Shown in pieces: positions 1 to 7,248 of a DNA stretch of 19,155 bases. Source of the DNA: Desulfobacterales bacterium (GTDB taxonomy: Bacteria > Desulfobacterota > Desulfobacteria > Desulfobacterales > JAUCGF01); the NCBI GenBank assembly GCA_029940345.1, contig JAOZRC010000018.1:1-19155 (forward strand). Reading direction: 5' to 3'. A program made the translations under genes and the position numbers. Each line of letters begins with the position of its first letter. Position 1 is the first letter of the stretch. The notes below the pieces were generated by a model, which had not been told where the DNA came from, searched no databases, and was given only the letters and a program-made list of their open reading frames with translations.

Positions 1-82
1 TACATCTGATTATGACGAATTTTGTTGACATCAATGATTGTAGGGGCGGGAGACCTAAAAAGGTTACACTCAAATTAATTTA

Positions 83-898
83 TCACAACCGCCTATCCGG
101 AATAGACTCCTTTTTGCTTTGCAATGCGAAATGGTGTAGCGGTTCCTTTTTTAAGTTATATAGCAGGCGCGAATCATATACATATCCGGTTTTACTGGGA
201 AGCGCCGATGTGATAACCGCTTTGCCAAATGCTTTTCTTAAAAAAACATAGCGTGATGAAAAGAAAAGCGCATTCAACTCAGGCGCATAATGCACGGAAA
301 TCGGATTATTATATTTTAAAAGAAAGAGCTTATGGGGCAAATTACGATTAAAAAAAAGCGTTGTATACGTTCCCACTAGCAAGGAGGCTGCGTTTTGAAT
401 CGCATCGGTATATTTGTTAAAACTGATATGCGGCTCAATTGAGTCCATCAGGGCAAAAATGGCTTCGCTATCCACCGATCCGATGCGCTTACGGTTTTTA
501 TCCTTTCGGCGGTCCATGCCCAAAAAAATTTGCTCATCATTAGTAATCGTCCCATTATGAACGCCAACGATATCGCCGACGCGGATCGGATGATTATTCG
601 CGTCATTATTCGGGCTGCCTTTTGTAGGGCGGCGGGTGTGTCCTATAATAAGATTCGCGCCGGGACACACCTTTTTCTCTATAAAATCAAGATAAGGGCG
701 CGTTTTAATAAACTCAGCGGCTCGAATAGGCGCTTTTTCAATAAAAAAGGAACCGTCACCATGCAGCACTGACGCGCCAGTGGCCTCTTTACCCCGTTCT
801 TCGTTGGCTGCCAAATTGGCTGTAAACAGCTCTTTTATTCTTTCAATGATGGCCTGATCGGTCGAATCGCCGATAAGCACACCTGCAATTCCGCACAT
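83..898 (-). CDS. Class II glutamine amidotransferase (GAT-II), stand-alone domain
   Basis: The protein has 271 residues if it starts at the ATG at 898, giving an N-terminus MCGIAGV with the catalytic Cys2 directly after the initiator Met, as in GlmS, PurF and AsnB. An in-frame upstream ATG (937) would bury this Cys and is rejected. Other Ntn-hydrolase landmarks are visible: GHTRRPTKG at about 86-94 (Arg of the glutamine site), NNHP at 101-104, VHNG at 113-116 (oxyanion Asn-Gly) and VDSE at 142-145. The enzyme should therefore hydrolyse glutamine to release ammonia. No sugar-isomerase, PRTase or synthetase domain follows, so the acceptor must be handled by a partner. The start overlaps the stop of the upstream amidoligase as TAATG, which implies translational coupling and a joint function. 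GAT-II proteins are known neighbours of GS-like amidoligases. The fold call is firm; the product is unknown. Confidence 0.88.
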   Translation of the reverse strand: MCGIAGVLIGDSTDQAIIERIKELFTANLAANEERGKEATGASVLHGDGSFFIEKAPIRAAEFIKTRPYLDFIEKKVCPGANLIIGHTRRPTKGSPNNDANNHPIRVGDIVGVHNGTITNDEQIFLGMDRRKDKNRKRIGSVDSEAIFALMDSIEPHISFNKYTDAIQNAASLLVGTYTTLFFNRNLPHKLFLLKYNNPISVHYAPELNALFFSSRYVFLRKAFGKAVITSALPSKTGYVYDSRLLYNLKKEPLHHFALQSKKESIPDRRL

Positions 899-2208
899 TA
901 TTTTAAAAACACCATTCTTCCCAGTTTGGCATTCCAAACCGGTTCTCTAAAGTTATAGCCTTTGATTCTTTCCCGCACTATTTTCACGGGAACGCCGGCT
1001 CTGATCGCCGCGCGTTTAAACCATTCTTCCATGTCGGATGCCTCTTGCATCAGTCCCAATTCAATCACCTTGATAATTTTTTGATCCACTTCATCATAAG
1101 AACTCAATGGCAGAACCTGTTGATAAAGGTCTTCCTCAATTTTGGTCCAGCCATCTCCCCTTATCCGTCTTAATGATATGGGGTATTGGCACAATTCTTG
1201 TAATATGATTTCTGCGGGATTGTCCAAAATAATAAAAATGCTTTTCAGAAAACTGAGCATTTCACTGGCGTTGTTCCGGTACTCATCTAAGATAGCAGGG
1301 GTTATATCCGATGTGTCGCTTGTAGCCAGCTTGCCTTCGTTATTGCTGATCATATTCATCAGCTCTTTTTTACGGTTCCACTCCTGAATCTTGCCCGCAT
1401 GAAGCAAGCCGAATTTGGAAATCTCGACCGCTTTGAGCAGCATGGCTAAAAATAGGAATGTTTTGGCCGTAATCGAAACCGGTGCCAGATCCCCGTCAGC
1501 AAACCGAAATTCTATATGAAAATTGCGTATGCCGCCGACATCATCAAAGCGGACATGTTCCAGATTGAAAAAGTTCTGGTGTTCGGGAACAGCCATACTA
1601 TTTTTAAGATGGTCTTGAATTTGCCGCATATTCCGGCTGAGAGGGGACTGGCGCATAAATTCCCAATGAGCGTTATGTTGCCGGCGACGGCATAACGCCT
1701 GCATGCTGTCTCCGCCGCTGGTGATATATTTCAGCCCGGGCGCAAATTTGCGCGCCATATTCCATAAATTGGCCAGAATGATTTCCGGAACCGCTTCTGC
1801 CAGGCCGATTCCGAGCAAGTGATAGTGCAGCCCGCAGGTGGGGCGCATTCGTATGCCCTGTTCCAACAGAGGCATCACGGCCAGGCGATACTGTTTACAT
1901 AGTGCCTCCCAGTGCGGATGGCGGCCGATTATTTGAATTTCAACGCCGCAGTGCTCCTTAATGACATCATAAACCCCTAAACGACCGAGCCGATTCATAT
2001 TTTTTGACGGACACAGCAGCTTTTCGACTCCAGGTTGAAAATCTTCACGCCGTACACCCTTAGGAAGGGCAAATTCCAATTCGGTTCCGATTTTGATCGT
2101 GCGGTAGAGCAGATCCTGAAAATATCTGGCTTCCGTCAGACTTAAGCGATCCTGGCGTTGGAAAAAAACAGGTTCATCCGCTTGGGTGGCCATAGTGTTC
2201 ATCATCAT
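898..2208 (-). CDS. Putative COOH-NH2 amidoligase (Amidoligase_2, glutamine-synthetase-like fold)
   Basis: A protein of about 436 residues. Visible family motifs are IGTELEF (40-46, two metal/ATP-site Glu), CGLHYHL (125-131, His-x-His) and HIEFRFADGD (231-240, Glu and Arg), in the order typical of the GS/GCS-like amidoligases that form amide bonds with ATP. The start is uncertain. The frame stays open to an ATG at 2355, but that extension runs through a 28-bp inverted repeat and looks non-coding. Three consecutive ATGs at 2208, 2205 and 2202, or one at 2193, are better candidates, although none has a strong ribosome binding site. The stop overlaps the start of the GAT-II gene (TAATG). By analogy with the family, the pair may build an unusual peptide-like metabolite or modify a protein with an amine or amino acid. 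The substrate cannot be read from sequence. Confidence 0.82.
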   Translation of the reverse strand: MMMNTMATQADEPVFFQRQDRLSLTEARYFQDLLYRTIKIGTELEFALPKGVRREDFQPGVEKLLCPSKNMNRLGRLGVYDVIKEHCGVEIQIIGRHPHWEALCKQYRLAVMPLLEQGIRMRPTCGLHYHLLGIGLAEAVPEIILANLWNMARKFAPGLKYITSGGDSMQALCRRRQHNAHWEFMRQSPLSRNMRQIQDHLKNSMAVPEHQNFFNLEHVRFDDVGGIRNFHIEFRFADGDLAPVSITAKTFLFLAMLLKAVEISKFGLLHAGKIQEWNRKKELMNMISNNEGKLATSDTSDITPAILDEYRNNASEMLSFLKSIFIILDNPAEIILQELCQYPISLRRIRGDGWTKIEEDLYQQVLPLSSYDEVDQKIIKVIELGLMQEASDMEEWFKRAAIRAGVPVKIVRERIKGYNFREPVWNAKLGRMVFLK

Positions 2209-2243
2209 TATATTGTTATATTTGGGGGGTCCTGTATTTAAAT

Positions 2244-2324
2244 ATGTAGTCTGGGTTAAGAAACGAAATCCATTCTTTCCCAACTCCGAATAAACAGGAT
2301 TCGGTTCCTTAACCCAGACTACAT
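2244..2324. repeat. Inverted repeat, 28-bp arms, upstream of the amidoligase
   Basis: Arms at 2244-2271 and 2297-2324 are reverse complements at 25 of 28 positions (left arm begins ATGTAGTCTGGGTTAAG), with a 25-bp spacer. It lies in the minus-strand leader of the amidoligase gene. It could fold as a long hairpin in that mRNA or be a dispersed palindromic element. There is no T-tract, so it is not a standard terminator. Confidence 0.75.
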
Positions 2325-2510
2325 GCTGACACCCGACACCTGAAATGGGATACACTCTTCCATCAGTGTTGGGGAAAGGTGTCTGTCAAAGTGTTTATAA
2401 TATGCTGTTTTAACTAAACTATTCACGCCCCCTACGCCCTCGTACTCATGCTCCGGTGTGGGAATGTACTTCGCTGTACCCTGTAACGTTGAATTAACGC
2501 GGCTTTGGCC
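2325..2510. other. Non-coding spacer between the amidoligase and the 155-residue gene
   Basis: No credible gene is seen. A weak interrupted repeat (GACACC 2335-2340 with GGTGTC 2378-2383) is present. Arms 2451-2465 and 2520-2534 (CTCCGGTGTGGGAAT and its near reverse complement, 13 of 15) bracket about 54 bp; the right arm overlaps the terminator of the neighbouring minus-strand unit. The segment looks like another decayed palindromic element. Confidence 0.4.
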
Positions 2511-2539
2511 AAAAATAAAATTCCCACGCCGAAGCGTGG
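2511..2539 (-). terminator. Rho-independent terminator of the REC-PATAN-Roadblock unit
   Basis: Read on the minus strand this is CCACGC-TTCG-GCGTGG (2539-2524), a 6-bp GC-rich stem with a stable UUCG loop, followed by the T-rich run GAATTTTATTTTT. It lies 30 bp past the stop of the 155-residue gene, where a terminator for the minus-strand unit 4481-2569 is expected. Confidence 0.72.
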
Positions 2540-2568
2540 TAATCAGAGGGGATGTGAACGGTGACGTT

Positions 2569-3036
2569 TTAATCTACAAAAGAATATGTTATGGTGCATT
2601 CCTTCTGAGTAGAATCAATCGTTCTGCTCGAACGTTTACCCTTTTGCATCATAGCGGCATGACCCACATTCAAAATAGGGCAGGTGAATGGTATGGCCAC
2701 TCCGGTTTCTAAGATTTTTTTACTTATTTTCCACATCTTACATTTTTTAATGGTAAAATGCAGTTCTTTATCGTCACCCTCCAATTTGAAAGATTCAATC
2801 AAACCGAATTCATCCTCAAAAATTCGTCCGACCTCTGTAAGAACGTCTTTGGCATTCTCGCCGGAAATCTCAAGGCCCATCTCATTTTCCATAATAACCA
2901 GCAGTTCTTTACCTACCCCATTCATAGCGGCAAGTGCCGAGTCATCAAACAGATCGTAAAGGGCTTTGCCCATTCCGGTTATCAGCAGAGATGTCATACG
3001 AAATAAAGATTCTATTTTTTGTTCTTCAGTCGCCAT
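2569..3036 (-). CDS. Uncharacterised 155-residue cytosolic protein, partner of the REC-PATAN-Roadblock gene
   Basis: The ATG at 3036 (MATEEQK) is chosen over the ATG at 3051 because AAAGGA lies about 8 bases before it; the upstream ATG overlaps this site. The protein has no signal peptide or membrane segment. The N-terminal half is helical (around MTSLLITGMGKALYDL). The C-terminal half has Cys residues and ends in a strand-rich segment with FTCPILNVGH and a late ECTITYSF. The spacing of Cys residues near the C-terminus, including CP and a late E-C, faintly recalls V4R-like small-molecule-binding domains, but I do not recognise the family with confidence. It starts 44 bp after the response-regulator stop on the same strand and shares its terminator. 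A sensory or output role alongside that protein is inferred from position only. Confidence 0.75.
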   Translation of the reverse strand: MATEEQKIESLFRMTSLLITGMGKALYDLFDDSALAAMNGVGKELLVIMENEMGLEISGENAKDVLTEVGRIFEDEFGLIESFKLEGDDKELHFTIKKCKMWKISKKILETGVAIPFTCPILNVGHAAMMQKGKRSSRTIDSTQKECTITYSFVD

Positions 3037-3080
3037 ATTGTATCCTTTCATTATTAATTTTAGTTATGTTGTTTCTGAGA

Positions 3081-4481
3081 TTATAAAGCCTTTCGGAACC
3101 GTTCCGCATATTTTTGGGCCACCAGCCGTACGTTACCTAAAGTTCCCTCCCGGCTCACAACCAAGGCCATATAGTAACTTTTGTTCAAAAAACGGGTCAG
3201 AATCCAGGCGTTTTGGCTTTGAATCAGGTTCTCTTCAAAGTCTCCCATGCCTTTGATATCGCCTGTTGAACGCTGCCCCAGTTTCATCAGCATGGCAAAT
3301 TTGGCCGCAATAGCGTCCATGTCGGCTCCGCTGGGATTATGCGCAGCAATGGTAATGCCATCCATCCCGGCGATGCCCACAGCGAGCACACCATCCATTT
3401 CATCGGACATCTCTCTTAGTGTTTCCTTCAATCCTGGCATAAACTTTCTCCCTTCTGTATAGTTTAAGATTGGTTTGTAAGTTGTTGGTAATTCCTTGCT
3501 TTCATTCTCTTTTATTGCTGCTTTTTCCTGATCACCTCCTTCCGTCACAGGCAGATTGATATCAACTTGATCTTCAATCAGTTCATCCCAAATGGCATCA
3601 TCGTAAACAGTTTCTTTTGTTTTTTCCTGATCACCTCCTTCAGTCACAGCCAGATTGTTATCAACTTGATCTTCAATCAGTTCATCCCAATTGGCATCAT
3701 CGTAAACAGTTTCTTCAGATGATTCTTCAGATGAGGCGCCGGTTTCCGGGTTCGTCACGGGTTCATTCCTTTGGCAGTCCGGATCAGCTTCGGTTTCATC
3801 TTTAAGCCGGGCACTTTCCAAAATAAGCTGCATGATCGAATTGTTAATACGTCGTTTTATGGTGCGGCGCGGAAGATTCCGAAAAGATAACTTGGCGCGC
3901 TCCCAAGTGAGGATTGCCAGTGCAGCCTGTTCACCCCGGTTACGGTCAAACACCGCATCATATAATTGGCCTTGTTTAAAATAAAGATGCCCTTTGCGTT
4001 TCCCCTTGCCTTGAATCTCCAAAAGGCATGTTTTTTGTTCCGACTCGATCAGTTGAAGAAAACCCGGGATGGAAATCCCGGATACAGTTCCGTTCTGGGA
4101 TGCTTCCTGCAACCCTTCAAAGATGTATCGGGAAAGTTTTTTCAGGGACAATGGCTTATCCATAAAAGTATAGATGCTGAATTCATCCAGCTTTTGCATA
4201 TTTTCCGGTGTGCCGAAGCCACTAATAGCAATGGCGGGCAGCGCAGGGAAATGGGTTGCCATGTAAGCCAGTAATTCCAAACCGTCAACTTCCGGCATTT
4301 GAAGGTCAGTCACAACCAGATCAATGGATTGGGATTCAAGCACTTCAATGGCCTCACGCCCGTTTTCGCAGGTCGCAATTGTAAACCGATTTTTGAACTT
4401 GGCTAATCCTGTTTTAATGATTTTACGAACCTCTTTTTCGTCATCAACGACCAGCACATGTTTTAAATCGGAAGATTGCAT
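3081..4481 (-). CDS. Response regulator with PATAN (DUF4388) and Roadblock/LC7 domains
   Basis: 466 residues in four parts. Residues 1-122 form a receiver domain with phosphoacceptor Asp59 (VVTDLQMPEVDG), Ser87 and Lys109. Residues about 133-228 match a DUF4388/PATAN domain (GFLQLIE, GHLYFKQGQLYDAV, ALAILTWERAKLSF). Residues 229-345 are an acidic linker carrying two copies of a 33-residue repeat (257-289 and 290-322, 28 of 33 identical). Residues 347-466 resemble a Roadblock/LC7 (MglB-like) domain (MDGVLAVGIAGMDGITIAAH). There is no DNA-binding output. PATAN and Roadblock proteins are known around small Ras-like GTPases and motility or polarity signalling, so a protein-protein adaptor is likely. 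No histidine kinase or GTPase lies in the window. A broken second copy sits just upstream (4926-5055). Confidence 0.85.
   Translation of the reverse strand: MQSSDLKHVLVVDDEKEVRKIIKTGLAKFKNRFTIATCENGREAIEVLESQSIDLVVTDLQMPEVDGLELLAYMATHFPALPAIAISGFGTPENMQKLDEFSIYTFMDKPLSLKKLSRYIFEGLQEASQNGTVSGISIPGFLQLIESEQKTCLLEIQGKGKRKGHLYFKQGQLYDAVFDRNRGEQAALAILTWERAKLSFRNLPRRTIKRRINNSIMQLILESARLKDETEADPDCQRNEPVTNPETGASSEESSEETVYDDANWDELIEDQVDNNLAVTEGGDQEKTKETVYDDAIWDELIEDQVDINLPVTEGGDQEKAAIKENESKELPTTYKPILNYTEGRKFMPGLKETLREMSDEMDGVLAVGIAGMDGITIAAHNPSGADMDAIAAKFAMLMKLGQRSTGDIKGMGDFEENLIQSQNAWILTRFLNKSYYMALVVSREGTLGNVRLVAQKYAERFRKAL
3522..3715 (-). repeat. Two tandem copies of a 99-bp in-frame repeat within the response-regulator linker
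   Basis: The unit starting at 3522 recurs at 3621, a period of exactly 99 bp (33 codons). The copies are nearly identical at DNA level and encode ETVYDDAxWDELIEDQVD with a shared VTEGGDQEK tail. Exact codon phase and high identity point to a recent duplication, or to continuing expansion and contraction, in the flexible acidic linker between the PATAN and Roadblock domains. Confidence 0.9.
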
Positions 4482-4645
4482 AATTATATCTCGCTTGCAG
4501 TGCGGTTGACTCTAACAAAACCGCGTCTTTTTGCTGATTTTGGAGATTGCTGAGATGAAATCGTAGCAATTCCATTTGCTTGTTTTGACAAGCTTATTGA
4601 TTTTTACCAAACATTGATTAAAATGTAAAGCAAAAAAAACAGATT

Positions 4646-4788
4646 TGGGCATCCTTCATTTTCCGCTTAACACTTTAAAGGAGTGCTGAACCGAAGGTTT
4701 AGCGTTTACGCTGGCCTTTGCTAAACCTTCGGTTCAGCACTCCCCATGAAAGTGTAAACTACTTTTAAGCTATTATGAAGGATGCCCA
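4646..4788. repeat. 143-bp nested palindromic element (MITE/REP-like)
   Basis: Outer arms TGGGCATCCTTCAT (4646-4659) and its exact reverse complement (4775-4788) enclose an inner pair of perfect 24-bp arms at 4680-4703 and 4720-4743, separated by a 16-bp loop containing GTTTACGCT. Weaker pairing extends between the two sets of arms (ACACTTT and AAAGTGT) and beyond the outer arms (18 of 20 pairs). There is no ORF inside. A second copy of the left outer arm plus five bases lies at 5301-5319, in the duplicated DNA upstream of the pseudogene. The class is inferred from structure alone. Confidence 0.8.
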
Positions 4789-4925
4789 GATTTGCTTCAT
4801 AAATAATTAAAAATTATACTACTTTGTATCACAAACACCTGATTTTTAAGCTTAGGCACTGATTTGGGACAGAATTAGTAATCCCATTAATTACAATCTG
4901 TTATGCCTAATGCGACAACGTGGCA

Positions 4926-5055
4926 TTATAAAGCGCTTCGGAACCGATCCGCATATTTTTGAGCCACCAGGCGCACCTTTCCTAAAGTACTCTCCCGGCT
5001 CACGGCAATTTTGGTCATCAACGACCAGCACATGTTTTATATCTGAAGATTGCAT
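4926..5055 (-). pseudogene. Remnant of a duplicated REC-PATAN-Roadblock gene: N- and C-termini joined, middle deleted
   Basis: Read on the minus strand, the ATG at 5055 begins MQSSDIKHVLVVDD, almost identical to the first 14 residues of the intact gene at 4481. About 40 bases later the DNA matches the 3' end of that gene, encoding SRESTLGKVRLVAQKYADRF and ending RSAL-stop at 4926; the intact gene has SREGTLGNVRLVAQKYAERF then RKAL. Roughly 1.27 kb is missing between the two parts. The junction lies near 5001-5013 and the halves are one base out of frame, so no hybrid protein is made. Sequence 5' of both starts also matches (for example TACCAAACATTGA and TGGGCATCCTTCATTTTCC), so the duplication included the leader. 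Divergence of about 15% in the 3' part means the duplication is not very recent. Confidence 0.85.
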
Positions 5056-5319
5056 AATTAATCTCGCTTGCCCGATAGACGTTCAGATAATCAATCACAG
5101 TGTTATCGGTCAAAGATATCCTGTATTATCTCCTCCCTCTGGCCTTATGAAATTAATTAGCTGAAAATATATACCAAAACCACGGATTTGTGAAGATTTT
5201 GGCGATTACTGAGATAAAAGCACAGGATTTAATCCGCTACTTTGAACAGGGAAAATAGAATCAATTTTGTACCAAACATTGACAAAAATGTAAAGTAAAA
5301 TGGGCATCCTTCATTTTCC
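5056..5319 (-). repeat. Duplicated upstream region of the REC-PATAN-Roadblock gene
   Basis: This segment parallels 4482-4665. Shared blocks occur in the same order: CATAATTA(T)ATCTCGCTTG next to the start codon; an AAAACC...GATTTTGG.GATT.CTGAGAT block (about 4516-4560 and 5173-5220); TACCAAACATTGA with AAAATGTAAAG; and TGGGCATCCTTCATTTTCC. The pseudogene copy has about 80 extra bases near its start. Retention of these blocks may reflect shared ancestry rather than a functional promoter. Confidence 0.7.
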
Positions 5320-5572
5320 ATTTATTACTTTCCATTTAAATTCGCCGCAGGTTTGGTTAAAAAATATTATTACAGAGTTGCGCATATTCGCTTAATATTC
5401 GTTAGGTTAATATATTTATATTACTGTATGTCGTAGCTTACCTGACAATTAACTGGGAATTCATCTTGACCCTAAAGGCTATGTTTTATATGGGCGTATT
5501 AACCAGATAGGGAACTTTCTAATTTGGAAAGGCAAGCGTCATCTTAATCTATTATACAAAGGAACCCACCGA
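5320..5572. other. AT-rich intergenic region before the ubiE-like gene
   Basis: No gene is apparent. A weak sigma70-like match on the plus strand, TTGACC (5466-5471) with a 17-bp spacer and TATGGG (5489-5494), could serve the downstream methyltransferase, but the -10 is poor. AAAGGA at 5558-5563 is the ribosome binding site for the TTG start at 5573. Confidence 0.35.
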
Positions 5573-6268
5573 TTGGATTTAAAAGCAAATTTTGTTCGGA
5601 ACATGTTTGCACAAATAGCGCGACGTTATGAATTGATGAATAAATTGATGACAATCGGACAAGATCGGCGTTGGCAGCGCTGGGTTGTACATCTGGCGCA
5701 ACTCGGTCGCGAGGCACATTTACTTGATATTGGCGCCGGAACCGGTGGTATTGGGCGGATGGCATTGACGCAGCATGGCAATCTCACCGTGACGGCGGGA
5801 GACTTTACACCAGAGATGATGCAAATGGGTCGCTCTTATTCTTACGGCTCCCAAATCCTCTGGTGCGGAGCGGATGCACTTAACTTGCCATTTTGCAATA
5901 ATGCGTTTGATGCGGTGACATCCGGTTACCTGATGCGCAATGTTAGCGATCCGCTATGTGCGTTTATCGAACAGCGACGGGTGTTAAAGCCTGGCGGGCG
6001 CGTGGTGTGTTTGGATACATCACCGCCGCCGCGCAATATCCTTTACCCGCTGATAACACTTCATCTGAAATTCGGCATCCCTTTGATGGGTCGTTTGATT
6101 GCCAGGAACAGCAGCGCTTATCAATACCTGCCTCAATCCACCCAATCCTTTATGACACCCGATAAACTGGCGGATGTGATGCGTCTGGCCGGTTTTGGCA
6201 ATGTCAGTTATCGCCGGTTTATGTTTGGAACGATTGCGGTTCATGTGGGAATACGGCCTGATAAGTAA
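5573..6268 (+). CDS. ubiE/menG: UbiE/MenG-family quinone methyltransferase
   Basis: 231 residues with a TTG start at 5573, supported by AAAGGA nine bases before it. Family landmarks are YELMNKLMTIGQDRRWQRW (19-37), the SAM-binding LLDIGAGTGGIG (50-61), acidic AGDFTPEMM (75-83), the signature ADALNLPF...FDAVTSGYLMRNV (100-124), RVLKPGGRVVCLD (136-148) and YQYLPQS near the C-terminus. These match the C-methyltransferase that turns demethylmenaquinone into menaquinone. Anaerobic sulfate reducers use menaquinone, so MenG is the likelier role than ubiquinone synthesis; this is inferred. It is the first gene of the plus-strand block. No other quinone-synthesis gene is in the window, which leaves a related methyltransferase role possible. 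Confidence 0.82.
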   Translation: MDLKANFVRNMFAQIARRYELMNKLMTIGQDRRWQRWVVHLAQLGREAHLLDIGAGTGGIGRMALTQHGNLTVTAGDFTPEMMQMGRSYSYGSQILWCGADALNLPFCNNAFDAVTSGYLMRNVSDPLCAFIEQRRVLKPGGRVVCLDTSPPPRNILYPLITLHLKFGIPLMGRLIARNSSAYQYLPQSTQSFMTPDKLADVMRLAGFGNVSYRRFMFGTIAVHVGIRPDK

Positions 6269-6312
6269 TTTCGTGCTTGCAATTTTGATAAAATTCTGAA
6301 AGTTATTAACCC

Positions 6313-7248
6313 ATGGTGTCATCCTCAAATCCTCAAAATCAGACGCTGTCTTTTTATGCGGCGCTTTTTATAATTATGCTGTGTGTTCTTTTCGGAGCAA
6401 ATGCCGTGGCGATTAAAATATGTATACGCGGTATTGGTGTTTTCACAACCGCCGGCATTCGGTTTAGTATCGCCGCCGCAGCCATAATAATTTGGGCGCT
6501 TGTCACCCATCGTTCATTTAGTCTTAAAAATGGACAGTTTTTACAGATACTGATTATTTCAGTGATCTTTACAATTCAATTGTCCCTTTTTTATCTGGGA
6601 ATCAGTAAAACTTATGCATCGCGCGCCACCCTGATAGTAAATTTACTTCCATTTTTTGTGCTGTGTTTAGCTCATTTTTTTATTCCCGGCGATGTGATTA
6701 CCGGGCGCAAATTTATCGGTGTTTTAATGGGCTTTGGCGGTGTGCTGTTTCTTTTTGCTTCCCAGGAGAATATAACCAGTCAACTGCTGACCGGTGATCT
6801 TATCATTTTCGGGGTTGCTCTGCTATGGGCCTGCAACACGGTTTATATCAAAAGAATAATCAGCAATTTCAAACCTTTTCAAATTGTATTATACCCAATG
6901 CTCTTTTCAGTTCCGTTCTTTTTTTTGCAGGGTTTTTTATGGGATGGTAAAATGGTGTATTATGTGGATATGCAAATTCTTGCATCCCTGTTATATCAAA
7001 GTTTGGTGACCGCCGCTTTCGGTTTTATCGCTTGGAATACGCTTTTACAAAAATATGAAGCAACTTCAATGAATGCCTTTATATTTATGATGCCTGTATC
7101 CGGAGTTGTCTTTAGTGGTGTTTTGCTAGATGATCGGATTGATGCCAGGGTTTGGTTTGCGCTTATATTCATTGCCGCCGGTATCCTGGTGATTCATCTA
7201 AACCCGAAATCATATAACAAGGTGTTAAAAGGAGCAAGATATGGATAA
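6313..7248 (+). CDS. EamA/DMT-superfamily membrane transporter
   Basis: 311 residues made almost entirely of hydrophobic segments, consistent with about ten transmembrane helices in two EamA repeats. Typical features are FGANAVAIKICIRG in the first helix region, FYLGISKTYASRATLIVNLLPFFVLCLA, GVLMGFGGVLFLFA and, in the second half, WACNTVYIKRI, GFIAWNTLLQKYEATSMNAFIFMMPVSGVVFSGVLLDD. The family exports metabolites or amino acids; the substrate cannot be told. The ATG at 6313 has no strong ribosome binding site, and the gene begins 44 bp after the ubiE-like stop, suggesting cotranscription. Its last 8 bases overlap the next gene (ATGGATAA). Confidence 0.85.
   Translation: MVSSSNPQNQTLSFYAALFIIMLCVLFGANAVAIKICIRGIGVFTTAGIRFSIAAAAIIIWALVTHRSFSLKNGQFLQILIISVIFTIQLSLFYLGISKTYASRATLIVNLLPFFVLCLAHFFIPGDVITGRKFIGVLMGFGGVLFLFASQENITSQLLTGDLIIFGVALLWACNTVYIKRIISNFKPFQIVLYPMLFSVPFFFLQGFLWDGKMVYYVDMQILASLLYQSLVTAAFGFIAWNTLLQKYEATSMNAFIFMMPVSGVVFSGVLLDDRIDARVWFALIFIAAGILVIHLNPKSYNKVLKGARYG

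Noticed and set aside
2209..2355. In-frame 49-residue N-terminal extension of the amidoligase
   Set aside because: It is encoded by a 28-bp inverted repeat and flanking repeat-like DNA, and the family motifs begin only after the MMMNTM starts.
2458..2712. 84-residue plus-strand ORF
   Set aside because: It runs through the minus-strand terminator and into the 3' end of the 155-residue gene, and has no ribosome binding site or recognisable domain.
4910..5164. 84-residue plus-strand ORF over the response-regulator remnant
   Set aside because: It is the antisense reading of the pseudogene; the minus strand explains the sequence.
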